Shown: positions 16,419 to 27,208 of the stretch, piece after piece
Numbering within the stretch: the first letter of the stretch is position 1
Layout: the number at the start of each line of letters is the position of its first letter
From: Cyclobacterium plantarum
GTDB taxonomy: Bacteria > Bacteroidota > Bacteroidia > Cytophagales > Cyclobacteriaceae
Length of the DNA: 64,000 nt
NCBI RefSeq assembly: GCF_011290685.1
Contig: NZ_JAANYN010000002.1
Location: forward strand, 434,001-498,000
Direction of reading: 5' to 3'
The notes under the pieces: model-generated
Databases searched by the model: none
The model's input: the letters and a program-made list of their open reading frames with translations, nothing else
Told to the model about the DNA's origin: nothing
Position numbers and translations under genes: made by a program

Positions 16419-17798
16419 TTATTTGATAATAAGTGCAATCGAATCCGCTTTGGTTCTAACCCTGAGCCAATCTTTCAAACGTTTTTCCTCACTCTCGTCC
16501 GGCAAATTTTTGAATGTCGCAATGGCAATCATAATGGTGTCCTGCCTGTTCTCTGATAAATTTGCCACTACTGATCTGTTTATGGAGAAAGCGGTCAAAC
16601 CCGCATGATTTACCCTGGCCTCCAGGGCCAAATCATTGACCATTCCTGTTGAAGCAACATACTGGGCTACTTCTCTCTCCAAAAAGGCAATTTTTTGATC
16701 CTTGTCCTGAATCATGGCCTCATTTCTTTCATACAAATCCTTCAGTACATCAGAACGCAACATGTTCATATCCATTCCCGTATCACCACTTTGTTTTACT
16801 ACCAGATAAGTGCGGGTTAATTTAAAAGCTGCAGTCTTTTTCTGAATGATGGAAATTTCTTCATCATCTATGCGCTGCCCTACCAATGCCACTTCGATCA
16901 CACTGCTGTCCGGTTCATAAAAATAGTTACTGTTGATGATTTGGGTACTTGGAAAATCAAATTCTGTCTGCACAAATTCTTTGGCGGATTTTTCCCAAAT
17001 GGTTCTTCTCACAATATTATATGCCAGGTATATACTCGGGACTACGGTAAGCAGAATAAAAATGCTGATGTAATTTCTAACTCTTTTTTCTCTCCGTTCA
17101 TCTACAAACTCCTTTTTGGGAAATCCCATAAAGCGGACAATCAGATAAGTTGACAGACTTATAAATACGGAATTGATAAAAAACAGGTAAAAAGCTCCTA
17201 AAAAATAATACAGGTTCCAGGTGGCCAGGCCATACCCGGCAGTGCAAAGAGGGGGCATCAGTGCGGTGGCAATGGCAACTCCGGGAATGGCGTTGCTTTT
17301 TTCCTTTCTCGAACCAGCAATAATCCCCGCCAGTCCGCCAAAGAGTGCGATCAAAACGTCCCATATGGTAGGCTCGGTCCTGGCAAGTAGCTCCGATTGT
17401 GCTTCATTCAACGGTGTAAAAGAAAAATAAAGCGTGGAAGTCATGATACTTATCAAGACTGCTATTCCCAGGTTTTTCAAGGATTTCTTAATCAGTTCAA
17501 AATCATTGATCCCGGCTCCCAATCCAATACCCATTATGGGACCCATCAAAGGAGATATCAACATGGCGCCAATAATAACGGCAGTAGAATTTACATTAAG
17601 CCCGACAGAGGCCACCAGGATGGCAAATATCAGGATCCAAAGGTTGGCACCCCGAAATTCCACATTCTTCTTGATGTATACGATGGTCTCAATTTCATCT
17701 TCCTTACCTTCATGCAGGTCAAACCTGTCTCTGATAAAGGTCAGTAAACCTGCAATTTTGTTGGATAAGACAGATAGTTTTTGTTTTTCGGAATTCAT
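16419..17798 (-). CDS. DUF389 domain-containing membrane protein
   Basis: 459 residues. The DUF389 membrane core occupies about residues 50-260: ANLWILIFAILVASVGLNVNSTAVIIGAMLISPLMGPIMG is the family hallmark, followed by further helices, IPGVAIATALMPPLCTAGYGLA and a last helix YISIFILLTVVPSIYLAYNIV. The C-terminal ~190 residues are soluble, with a segment repeating the INSNYFYEPDSSVIEVALVG style and a possible coiled coil near LYERNEAMIQDKDQKIAFLEREV. Function of the family is unknown; a transport role is often supposed. It stands alone between the tRNA-like gene and the DUF3078 gene. Confidence 0.88.
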   Translation of the reverse strand: MNSEKQKLSVLSNKIAGLLTFIRDRFDLHEGKEDEIETIVYIKKNVEFRGANLWILIFAILVASVGLNVNSTAVIIGAMLISPLMGPIMGIGLGAGINDFELIKKSLKNLGIAVLISIMTSTLYFSFTPLNEAQSELLARTEPTIWDVLIALFGGLAGIIAGSRKEKSNAIPGVAIATALMPPLCTAGYGLATWNLYYFLGAFYLFFINSVFISLSTYLIVRFMGFPKKEFVDERREKRVRNYISIFILLTVVPSIYLAYNIVRRTIWEKSAKEFVQTEFDFPSTQIINSNYFYEPDSSVIEVALVGQRIDDEEISIIQKKTAAFKLTRTYLVVKQSGDTGMDMNMLRSDVLKDLYERNEAMIQDKDQKIAFLEREVAQYVASTGMVNDLALEARVNHAGLTAFSINRSVVANLSENRQDTIMIAIATFKNLPDESEEKRLKDWLRVRTKADSIALIIK

Positions 17799-18129
17799 TA
17801 AAACACTTTCAACAATTAAGTACGAACGAAAATAAGCAGAAAAAAATCATCCGAATAAAAAAATGGTAAAATCCCAGGTAAGTTTCTTTAATCCATAAAA
17901 AGATAAATCTTCCTTTTGGTTTCAATTATTTGTTTTTCTACAAGCAGTTGTTCTGCAACAAAGACTTAAGCGGTTTGTGGATATTAAATAAAATGCAAAA
18001 AAGCAGGAGAACCTCTCCTGCTTTTTATTTTGAAAACTAAACCAACTATTATTTAACTACCATAATACAAACAAAATTAACAATAACTGTTGAATTACCA
18101 AATTTACCAGCCAAAAAGTAAACAAAAGT
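17799..18129. other. Intergenic region with one terminator
   Basis: Carries the terminator described separately. Nothing else is recognised: the rest is A+T-rich and would hold the promoter of the DUF389 gene. Confidence 0.5.
17997..18028 (-). terminator. Terminator downstream of the DUF3078 gene
   Basis: A 12-bp stem AAAAGCAGGAGA/TCTCCTGCTTTT with a 3-base loop ACC, with A residues on the left and T residues on the right so that it can work in both directions. On the minus strand it follows the DUF3078 gene by about 100 bases. Confidence 0.8.
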
Positions 18130-19032
18130 CTATTTTTTGTTACCTACCTTGTAGAGAATACCCAATGCCAGTGCCTGGCTGTATTGGACTCCAGGATCCT
18201 GATCCTTATCATAAAGACCGATTCCGGTGAAGGTCACGTTGATAATATTGGTGATTTTGGCTGTTAAAGTCACATCCAGCCGGTGGTCTATGTTCTCTAA
18301 TGACAATGTTTGGTAGTTGGCATACATGGCGTACCTGGATTTAAGGTTGAGGTTTTCACTCAGGTCTTTATCCAGACCGGCAAAAACCTGCATGGCCAGC
18401 CATTCAACCCTCACCATGTCTCCGGCTGGAACCCCGTAATTGGATGGCACATTGTTAATGATCTCGGTATCATTTACAAAAGTAAACCGGGGAGAAAAAG
18501 GCCCAATTCGTAGAAAAAAAGTATTGTTAGGCTTGTACTCAAAGCCCAAAGAAGAAGTCAGAAAACCAGGGGCCATGAATTTAGAAATCAATGTTCTGCT
18601 TCCGTCATCATTAAAGTTATACCCGGCTGCAAATTGGGTCAGGTAGTTTACTGAGAAGTAACTGGACCATTTTTCGGTCAATTGGTAGCCTAATTTGGAA
18701 TCCAAAAATATCCTGTCATTGGATTTTCTGGTTTGCTCCCCCTCATTGCTTACGATACCAAATAACAGTTCAAGCTCATTGTCCCAGGAAACTTTATCTT
18801 TCCTGTATAGTGCCTTGCCCGCTATTATGCTTCCAAAAGCGACAGAATTGACTCCCCCTGCTTTCCAGTTATTACTGAAACCAGCCTGATTAAAGTTCAA
18901 TCCAGCACTAAATTCGGATTGCCAATAGCTGGTATCCTTGGGAGTCAGATCCGGTGTTGTGTTTTGCCCCTGAGCCTTTGAAAAGCCAAAAGAGAGAAAA
19001 GTTGCCGTGAGGACCAATACTATTTTTTTCAT
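18130..19032 (-). CDS. DUF3078 family outer-membrane protein
   Basis: 300 residues with a signal peptide ending SFGFSKAQGQ. The family pattern WQSEFSAGLNFNQAGFSNNWKAGGVNSVAFGS is clear, followed by successive amphipathic strands (WDNELELLFGIVS, KWSSYFSVNYLTQFAAGYNF) and the terminal strand ALGILYKVG. It is predicted to be an outer-membrane beta-barrel found widely in Bacteroidota; its cargo or role is unknown. It is a single-gene unit with its own downstream terminator. Confidence 0.85.
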   Translation of the reverse strand: MKKIVLVLTATFLSFGFSKAQGQNTTPDLTPKDTSYWQSEFSAGLNFNQAGFSNNWKAGGVNSVAFGSIIAGKALYRKDKVSWDNELELLFGIVSNEGEQTRKSNDRIFLDSKLGYQLTEKWSSYFSVNYLTQFAAGYNFNDDGSRTLISKFMAPGFLTSSLGFEYKPNNTFFLRIGPFSPRFTFVNDTEIINNVPSNYGVPAGDMVRVEWLAMQVFAGLDKDLSENLNLKSRYAMYANYQTLSLENIDHRLDVTLTAKITNIINVTFTGIGLYDKDQDPGVQYSQALALGILYKVGNKK

Positions 19033-19174
19033 ACCCTGATTTTATTAATTTTAAAATAATGTGATAAAACCCACATTTGTTTGAAAATTTAAGCTTTAAT
19101 TTTGAGGTAAAGCGTTAATAAATTAAAGTTTTTGGGTTTAAATAAAATTCAAAATCTCTAGCGAAAACAAATTT

Positions 19175-19450
19175 ATGGAAAATCAAACAGAAGATTTACT
19201 GATTGTAAGAGATTTTTTGGCCAGGCAAAGGACCAAGCTAGCCAATGACAGGACCCTTTTATCCTACATCCGTACCAGCCTTTACTTTATCGTCAGTGGA
19301 ACGGCCTTGATAAAAGTGGAAGACCTGGAAAATGTAAAGGAACTCGGTTATTTCTCGTTTCTGATTAGTATTGCATTACTGGTACTGGGATTTATAAATT
19401 TTTTTAGGCTAAAGAGAAAGTTAAAAAAAGGGAAATATGAAAAAATGTAA
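19175..19450 (+). CDS. DUF202 family membrane protein
   Basis: 91 residues. The DUF202 signature is present: DFLARQRTKLANDRTLLSYIRTSLYFIVSGTAL, that is, a cytoplasmic amphipathic stretch with conserved Arg/Asn-Asp-Arg leading into the first membrane helix. A second helix, YFSFLISIALLVLGFINFF, and a Lys-rich tail follow. The role of this family is not established; in fungi it is fused to SPX domains of polyphosphate polymerases. Its nearness to ppx and ppk1 in this window is suggestive but not evidence. Confidence 0.85.
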   Translation: MENQTEDLLIVRDFLARQRTKLANDRTLLSYIRTSLYFIVSGTALIKVEDLENVKELGYFSFLISIALLVLGFINFFRLKRKLKKGKYEKM

Positions 19451-19534
19451 ATTTTTATTTTGATTTATCAATCAATCATAACAATTGGTAAGCTATTTGT
19501 ACTGACTTGGTTCTAATCAACCTTTCAAGTTACT

Positions 19535-19744
19535 ATGAAAATTTTAGGAATTATTCTTATTGTTGCCGGTATCGTTATGTTTTTGATAACTGGTATATCT
19601 TATACCACAGAGGAAACGGTAATTGATGCAGGACCTTTGGAAGTAAATGCCGAAAGTGAAGAAAGCATTAACTGGCCGCCCTATGCAGGTGGAATTGCAG
19701 TCATTGCCGGCTTTGTTTTGTTGGCTGTTGGAAAGAAAAAATAG
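19535..19744 (+). CDS. Small two-helix membrane protein
   Basis: 69 residues: helix LGIILIVAGIVMFLITGI, a soluble loop with TTEETVIDAGPLEVNAESEE, a second helix YAGGIAVIAGFVLLAVG and a Lys-Lys-Lys end. The pattern of a short loop ending before a Pro-Pro and a GGI start of the second helix is common among small Bacteroidota membrane proteins. No function can be assigned. It lies between the DUF202 gene and ppx in the same direction. Confidence 0.7.
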   Translation: MKILGIILIVAGIVMFLITGISYTTEETVIDAGPLEVNAESEESINWPPYAGGIAVIAGFVLLAVGKKK

Positions 19745-19872
19745 ATGACCGAAGATCAATAATTTGTAAATGGATTATTCATAAATTAGGGGAGTTGTTT
19801 TTTCCATTCTGGGAACGGGAGAAACAACTCCCTTTTCGCCGTAATTATACGTTATTTTTAAGGAAAATTATA

Positions 19873-20766
19873 TTGAAACTTGCAGCTGTAGACATAGGGT
19901 CAAATGCCATCCGGCTACAAATCACCAAAGTCAATTTCTTTCAAGAAAAATATAATTTTAAGAGGCTTGAATACCTGAGGTTTCCTCTTCGGCTGGGAAA
20001 CGACACCTTCAAAAAGAAAGAGATTGGTCCGGAAAATATCCACCGACTAAAGGAGTTGATGCGAGCGTTTCAAATTCTGATTCAACTCTATGAAGTGGAT
20101 GCTTACCTGGCTTTTGCTACTTCTGCCATGAGGGAGGCAAAAAATGGAAAAATTCTGGCTGAGGAAATCAGAAGAGAAATCGGTTTGAAGATACAATTGA
20201 TTGATGGCAACAAGGAAGCTGAGCTTATCAATAAATCATTATGGAATCATATTGATAAAAAAACTTATCTGCACATTGATGTCGGAGGGGGCAGCACGGA
20301 GTTGAATGTTTTTAAAAACGGAAAAAAAACAGCTGCAAAATCATTCAAAATTGGTTCCGTGAGAACCCTTGAAAACCAGACCTCCCAGCCTTTGTTTTCG
20401 CAGATGGAACAGTTTATCAATGAACATTTGTCCCGGGAAAAAAATGTTATAGGCATAGGCACCGGAGGAAATATCAATAAGGTCTTTGAGCTGGCGGCTG
20501 TCAAAGGAAAGGGATTGTTTTTGCATGTATCCAAAATCAAAGAGGTATTGAGCAAGCTGGAAAATTTTTCTACTGAAGAAAGGATCAACCTGCTTAACTT
20601 GAATGAAGACCGCGCTGATGTAATCATTCCTGCTACCAAAATTTATTTGGTGGCCTTTGAAAAGGCCCATGTCCAAAAAGTAATGGTCCCTGCCCTTGGC
20701 CTGAAAGATGGTATGATCCAACAACTTTTTGATAAAAAAAGACAGGAATTTTTTCCTGTCTCATAA
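19873..20766 (+). CDS. ppx: Ppx/GppA family phosphatase (exopolyphosphatase-like)
   Basis: About 297 residues from a TTG that gives MKLAAVDIGSNAIRLQ; an AAGGA lies a few bases before it and the longer frame upstream has no ATG or conserved residues. Actin-fold phosphate-binding motifs are visible: DIGSNAIRL at the start, FATSAMREAKNG around residue 80-90 and HIDVGGGSTEL around 135-145, with a GIGTGGNINK motif later. The protein ends after the second actin-like domain, so it lacks the C-terminal HD-type domain of long Ppx proteins. It faces the polyphosphate kinase gene tail to tail; the two catalyse opposite steps. Confidence 0.87.
   Translation: MKLAAVDIGSNAIRLQITKVNFFQEKYNFKRLEYLRFPLRLGNDTFKKKEIGPENIHRLKELMRAFQILIQLYEVDAYLAFATSAMREAKNGKILAEEIRREIGLKIQLIDGNKEAELINKSLWNHIDKKTYLHIDVGGGSTELNVFKNGKKTAAKSFKIGSVRTLENQTSQPLFSQMEQFINEHLSREKNVIGIGTGGNINKVFELAAVKGKGLFLHVSKIKEVLSKLENFSTEERINLLNLNEDRADVIIPATKIYLVAFEKAHVQKVMVPALGLKDGMIQQLFDKKRQEFFPVS
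20734..20760 (-). terminator. ppk1 terminator embedded in the 3' end of ppx
   Basis: An 8-bp stem GACAGGAA/TTCCTGTC with a 4-base T loop lies inside the last codons of ppx. On the minus strand it is followed by seven T residues, so it serves as the terminator for the convergent polyphosphate kinase gene. Confidence 0.8.
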
Positions 20767-20769
20767 ATT

Positions 20770-22893
20770 TTACTCTATTAGTTTTACCCCTTCTATCATA
20801 TCCGGGCTTAATTGAAAAAACTGTTGGTGGATATTAAAGGGTTCCTCCCCTTCTTCCGGATTTTTACTGATATACTGCCCATCCTCCTGCATCACATATG
20901 CATTTTCATTGTCTTTCAGGTTAAAACGAATGATATTCATCAGCTGTTTTTGTAAAAACTCATTTTCAACCCTAAATAAGGATTCAAGTCTTTTGTCAAA
21001 GCTCCTGACCATGGCATCGGCGCTTCCTACATAAGTCCTGAAATCCCCATTATTGTGAAAATGATAGATTCGGGAATGTTCCAGGAAATCCCCGACGATA
21101 GAGATCACTTCAATATTTTCACTCAGTCCTTTTCTTCCTGGGCGCAAACAACAAATACCCCGAACAATTAATTTAATCTGCACGCCTGCCTGTGAAGCTT
21201 TATAAAGGGCGAAAATAAATGCAGAATCCTCCAGAGAATTGATTTTAATGAAAATCCCCGATGGCAAACCCTTGCTTGCATTTTCGGCTTCAATATCTAT
21301 AAATTCAATCAACTTGTTCCGCATATCTCTGGGAGAAGTGATCAAATTTTGATAGTTGGTAGGAGCAGAATGTCCTGTGATTACATTGAAAAACTCTGAA
21401 ACATCATTTGCCAGGGTTTCATTGGTGGTCAGTAAGCCAATGTCTGTATAAATGCGACTGGTCTCTTCGTTATAGTTACCTGAACCCACATGCACGTAAC
21501 GGGTAACCCTATTTTCCTCTTTTTTGACAATAAGCATTAGCTTGGTGTGGGTCTTGAAATTACTGACCCCATAGATCACAAAGCAACCTGCTTTTTGCAT
21601 CTTTTTGGCTTCCCGTATATTGTTTTCTTCGTCAAAACGGGCTTTAACCTCAAATAAAACAGAAACATGTTTGCCATTTTCCACAGCTTTTAATAAGGCA
21701 CCTACGATCCTGGAATTTTTTGCCAGCCTGTAAATGGTCATTTTTATAGCCATTACATGGGGGTCATCTGCTGCCTTGTCCAGCAAATCAAAAATGGGTT
21801 CCATATCATTATAAGGGTGATGCAACAATACATCCTTATTTTTCAAAACCTGAAAAATATCTTCTGAAGCAGCTTCAGGATAGGAAAGCGGGGGTATTGG
21901 ATTTGGAACAGGCGGTATCCTGTCTTTGAAACGTTTGTTGCCTATTATCTGCCAAAGCCCTGTAAAATCCATCAGGCTTCTTCGCTCTATTTTAAAGATA
22001 CTATCGTCGTGAAGGGTCCACCTTTGCTTCAGTAAATTGACCATCCATTTGCTGTATCCTTCTTCAATCTCTATCCTAACTACCCTTCCTGTCTTCCTTT
22101 CGTTGAGTTTTCTTTTCACTTCCTCCAAAAAATTAGAATCCATGTCTTCACTCTCCTCGAGTGTGAAATCGCCATTCCTGGTGATTCGGAAAAGATTGAT
22201 AGATTCTATGGTTACATTCCTGAAAAGGGAAACTATATGTTCCCTGATCATTTCTTCTATGGGAACGTAAATCGTTATCTCTTCCCGTTCCAATTCAAAA
22301 AACCGTGGTATATTGGAAGGGATCTGAACAAAGGAGAGCTTTTTGTTGTCCTTTTTTTCACCTGGTCCTATGGTTACGACGCCAAAGATCAGGAGTTTGT
22401 TCATCAGGATGGGAAAAGTATGGTAGCCATCAAAAACCATTGGGGTAAGCATGGGATAAACGGCCTTGAAAAAATAATCTTTGATCGTTTTTTGTTCTTT
22501 TTCTTTTAAATTCCCCACATTACTCATGATGAATCCCGCTTCTTCGGTCATGGGCAGTAATTCTTTCACAAATTGTCGTTGTAACCTCTTGTGAAAATTT
22601 TGGGACTCAATCATTAATTTTCTTTTGAAATCATCCTCCCTTAATCCTGAATAATCAATCCTAACCTTATCGTAATCCAGGTAGTTGTAAAGCGACCCCA
22701 CCCGAATCATAAAAAACTCGTCCAGATTAGAAGCAGTAATGGCCAGAAATTTGAATTTTTCAAAAATATTTCTCCTGTCCTTTTTAATCTGGTCAAAAAC
22801 CCTCTCGTTAAACTTGAGCCAGCTCAGGTCCCTGCTAATGAGTTCACTGTTGTGAATGGTTTCTTCTATCTTATCGGGTTGGATGAGTTTCAT
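20770..22893 (-). CDS. ppk1: Polyphosphate kinase 1
   Basis: 707 residues, the normal length. The N-terminal domain begins SRDLSWLKFNERVFDQ, then TASNLDEFFMIRVG. The catalytic core shows the phosphohistidine segment GVSNFKTHTKLMLIVKK, followed by RYVHVGSGNYNEETSRIYTDIGLLT, and the second conserved His in DFLEHSRIYHFHN with YVGSADAMVRSFDKRLE. The enzyme makes polyphosphate from ATP reversibly at the membrane or in granules. It is convergent with ppx with three bases between stops, placing synthesis and breakdown genes together but in opposite transcripts. Confidence 0.96.
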   Translation of the reverse strand: MKLIQPDKIEETIHNSELISRDLSWLKFNERVFDQIKKDRRNIFEKFKFLAITASNLDEFFMIRVGSLYNYLDYDKVRIDYSGLREDDFKRKLMIESQNFHKRLQRQFVKELLPMTEEAGFIMSNVGNLKEKEQKTIKDYFFKAVYPMLTPMVFDGYHTFPILMNKLLIFGVVTIGPGEKKDNKKLSFVQIPSNIPRFFELEREEITIYVPIEEMIREHIVSLFRNVTIESINLFRITRNGDFTLEESEDMDSNFLEEVKRKLNERKTGRVVRIEIEEGYSKWMVNLLKQRWTLHDDSIFKIERRSLMDFTGLWQIIGNKRFKDRIPPVPNPIPPLSYPEAASEDIFQVLKNKDVLLHHPYNDMEPIFDLLDKAADDPHVMAIKMTIYRLAKNSRIVGALLKAVENGKHVSVLFEVKARFDEENNIREAKKMQKAGCFVIYGVSNFKTHTKLMLIVKKEENRVTRYVHVGSGNYNEETSRIYTDIGLLTTNETLANDVSEFFNVITGHSAPTNYQNLITSPRDMRNKLIEFIDIEAENASKGLPSGIFIKINSLEDSAFIFALYKASQAGVQIKLIVRGICCLRPGRKGLSENIEVISIVGDFLEHSRIYHFHNNGDFRTYVGSADAMVRSFDKRLESLFRVENEFLQKQLMNIIRFNLKDNENAYVMQEDGQYISKNPEEGEEPFNIHQQFFQLSPDMIEGVKLIE

Positions 22894-22951
22894 AGTTGTT
22901 TTCTTTTTCAGGCAAAAAATCGACCAATGATACTAAATAAATCATAAAATA

Positions 22952-22976
22952 AAAAAAGGGCAAACCGCCCTTTTTT
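22952..22976 (-). terminator. Terminator downstream of gyrB
   Basis: GGGC/GCCC stem extended by A-T pairs on both sides, 5-base loop, with A-run and T-run flanks. It lies right after the gyrB stop on the minus strand and can function in both directions. Confidence 0.8.
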
Positions 22977-23001
22977 ATTTCAGAACGCAAAACCATAGCA
23001 A

Positions 23002-24966
<1,965 letters not shown>

Positions 24967-25244
24967 TCAATTTCATGGCAAAAGATAAACCTTAACCATT
25001 TCAAAATTTAAAAACCAAATTAAAGACAAAAATAGGTAAAAAAACCGGATTTTTTTAGCAAAAATCTGCTATTGTTCGCTAAAAGTTGCTTACTGAATCA
25101 GACAACTTGAAACCAAATTCACGTAATTTATACACTTTTTTTATATTCTTTAAAATTAAATTAAAACAAATTTTATTGTATTTAATTATATAATCAATAA
25201 AATTTTATTCTAAACTTTATTGATTTTCATTTAACTAAAAAATT

Positions 25245-25994
25245 ATGTATTTCGTATTATTAGCAGAAATTATCGGCTTAGACCGGATCATCAACAGTGA
25301 TCCGGTAGCCATTACCTTTTTTATTGGGTACATGGCCATGTTTGCTTCCGCTGTCTTTTTCTTTGCAGAAAGGGCATCGGTAGATGGGAAATGGAAAACT
25401 TCCCTGTTGGTGTCGGGACTTATCACAGGAATCGCTGCGATTCATTACTATTACATGAGAGATTTCTATCTCCAAACCGGTTCTAGCCCAACAGCGTTCA
25501 GGTATGTGGATTGGACCCTTACTGTACCCCTGATGTGTGTGGAGTTTTATCTATTAACCAAACCCTTTGGAGCCAAAGGAGCGACATTGACCAAATTAAT
25601 CATTGCCTCGCTGGTGATGTTGGTAACAGGTTATATAGGGGAAACCTCCGGCTTAGACAATAATATTTTCTGGGGCATTGTGTCTACTTTGGGCTACCTC
25701 TATATTGTGTATGAAGTTTTTGCCGGGGATGTTGCTAAATTGTCTCAATCTTCTGATAGCCCTGCCCTGAAAAAAGCCATGTTTCTACTTAAAATCTTCA
25801 TTACCCTGGGTTGGTCGATATATCCGATTGGCTACATGGTACTGCCAGGTAATTTATTGTCGGGTCTGTTTGAAGTAAGTAGTATTGACCTCTTTTACAA
25901 TCTCGCAGATGCAATCAATAAAATTGGTTTTGGTTTGGTAATCTATTCTGTTGCCATCAAAGAATCCAAAAAAACTACTGCTCAAGTAGCCTAA
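25245..25994 (+). CDS. Proteorhodopsin-type light-driven proton pump
   Basis: 249 residues with seven membrane helices. The third helix has Asp89, Thr93 and Glu100 (RYVDWTLTVPLMCVEFYLL), equivalent to the DTE acceptor/donor set of proton-pumping proteorhodopsin. His67 in GIAAIHYYYMRD matches the His that tunes the acceptor. Met97, at the spectral tuning position, predicts green absorption. Trp190 and Tyr193 lie in the sixth helix, and Asp222 and the Schiff-base Lys226 are in DAINKIGFG. All key residues are intact. No N-terminal signal peptide is evident. Retinal supply genes follow directly. A terminator separates it from crtY. Confidence 0.96.
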   Translation: MYFVLLAEIIGLDRIINSDPVAITFFIGYMAMFASAVFFFAERASVDGKWKTSLLVSGLITGIAAIHYYYMRDFYLQTGSSPTAFRYVDWTLTVPLMCVEFYLLTKPFGAKGATLTKLIIASLVMLVTGYIGETSGLDNNIFWGIVSTLGYLYIVYEVFAGDVAKLSQSSDSPALKKAMFLLKIFITLGWSIYPIGYMVLPGNLLSGLFEVSSIDLFYNLADAINKIGFGLVIYSVAIKESKKTTAQVA

Positions 25995-26008
25995 CCATTG
26001 TAGACTTA

Positions 26009-26044
26009 CAGGTACTGAAAAATTATCAGTACCTGTTTTTTTTT
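26009..26044 (+). terminator. Strong terminator/attenuator between rhodopsin and crtY
   Basis: A perfect 10-bp stem CAGGTACTGA/TCAGTACCTG, 7-base loop, followed by nine T residues. It starts 14 bases after the rhodopsin stop and ends 10 bases before the lycopene cyclase start. Confidence 0.88.
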
Positions 26045-26053
26045 AAAATCAGA

Positions 26054-27208
26054 ATGACCTACAAACTTATCATTACCGGCCTTGGGGCAGCGGGATTGAG
26101 TATGCTCTACCATTGCATCAACAGTCCTTTACATACTGCTGATATTTTGGTCATAGACAAAGGTATGGACCAAAAAACAGAGAAATCCTGGTGTTATTGG
26201 TCGGATAAGCCTCTTGATATTCATCCGGCACAAAAAGAAGCACCCACTTCCTGGAAAAGAATAAAAATTATTTCCGATCAGGGGATTTTAGAAAAACATC
26301 TTGGCCAGCTTAACTACTACATGGTTTCATCAACAGAATTTTACCGGGAAATATGGGCGAAGGTCAAAGCCTATCCCAACATTACCTATATCCAGGATGA
26401 AATCACAGATATTACTTCCCAAAACAACTTATCGACTGTTGAAACGGTCCATAATGGATCATTTAAAGGGGAATTGATCTTTAACTCTTCCATTTTTTCT
26501 GGTTTAACATCCTCCCAAGCGCTACTGCACCAATCCTTCCTGGGTTGGGTAATTGAATCCAGGGAAGCGGCTTTTGACCCGGAGAGTGTAACCTTAATGG
26601 ATTTTAGGACTCCGACAAAAAACAACTCTGACTTTGTATACATTCTCCCCTTCGGAAAACGAAAAGCGCTGGTAGAATACACACAATTTACCAGGGAAAA
26701 GCAATTGAATAATGCTTTACTCCAAAAAAATCTTCACAAATACATAAGGGATACTTTGAACATTGAACAATACAATATTTTAAGAAAAGAGCAGGGGTTT
26801 ATACCCATGACCACAAAAGGAATTTTGAGTAAAACCGGTCCTTCCATTATACATTCAGGCACCATTGGAGGTTGTACCAAACCGGCCACAGGTTACACTT
26901 TCCATAATATCCAATTGCATTGTAAAAACATTGTTGATGCAATTGTCAAAAACTCAGCGGGAAACTTAAAATCTCATTTTCCCAGAAAAAAAAGGTTTAG
27001 CTTCTACGACAATATCCTTTTAAATATCGCCTATAAATGGCCGGAAAAATTACCTGCAACTTTTTTTAATCTGTTCCAGGTAAATAAGGGTGAAGAGATA
27101 TTGCGGTTTCTACATGAAAGTACCGATATCTGGCAAGAAATTGCCTTACTCAAAAAGGTGAAATTTGGAGTCTATTTAAAATCGTTGGGTAATTATGAAA
27201 AGTATTGA
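26054..27208 (+). CDS. crtY: Lycopene beta-cyclase
   Basis: 384 residues. FAD-binding start LIITGLGAAGLSMLYH, then KSWCYWSD, the QSFLGWVIE motif, a central ALVEYTQF whose Glu is the catalytic residue in the CrtY family, and the C-terminal GCTKPATGYTFHNI. It cyclises lycopene to beta-carotene at the membrane, providing the precursor that Blh cleaves to retinal. It overlaps blh by 14 bases, indicating one transcript. Other carotenoid genes (crtE, crtB, crtI) are not in the window and must lie elsewhere. Confidence 0.93.
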   Translation: MTYKLIITGLGAAGLSMLYHCINSPLHTADILVIDKGMDQKTEKSWCYWSDKPLDIHPAQKEAPTSWKRIKIISDQGILEKHLGQLNYYMVSSTEFYREIWAKVKAYPNITYIQDEITDITSQNNLSTVETVHNGSFKGELIFNSSIFSGLTSSQALLHQSFLGWVIESREAAFDPESVTLMDFRTPTKNNSDFVYILPFGKRKALVEYTQFTREKQLNNALLQKNLHKYIRDTLNIEQYNILRKEQGFIPMTTKGILSKTGPSIIHSGTIGGCTKPATGYTFHNIQLHCKNIVDAIVKNSAGNLKSHFPRKKRFSFYDNILLNIAYKWPEKLPATFFNLFQVNKGEEILRFLHESTDIWQEIALLKKVKFGVYLKSLGNYEKY

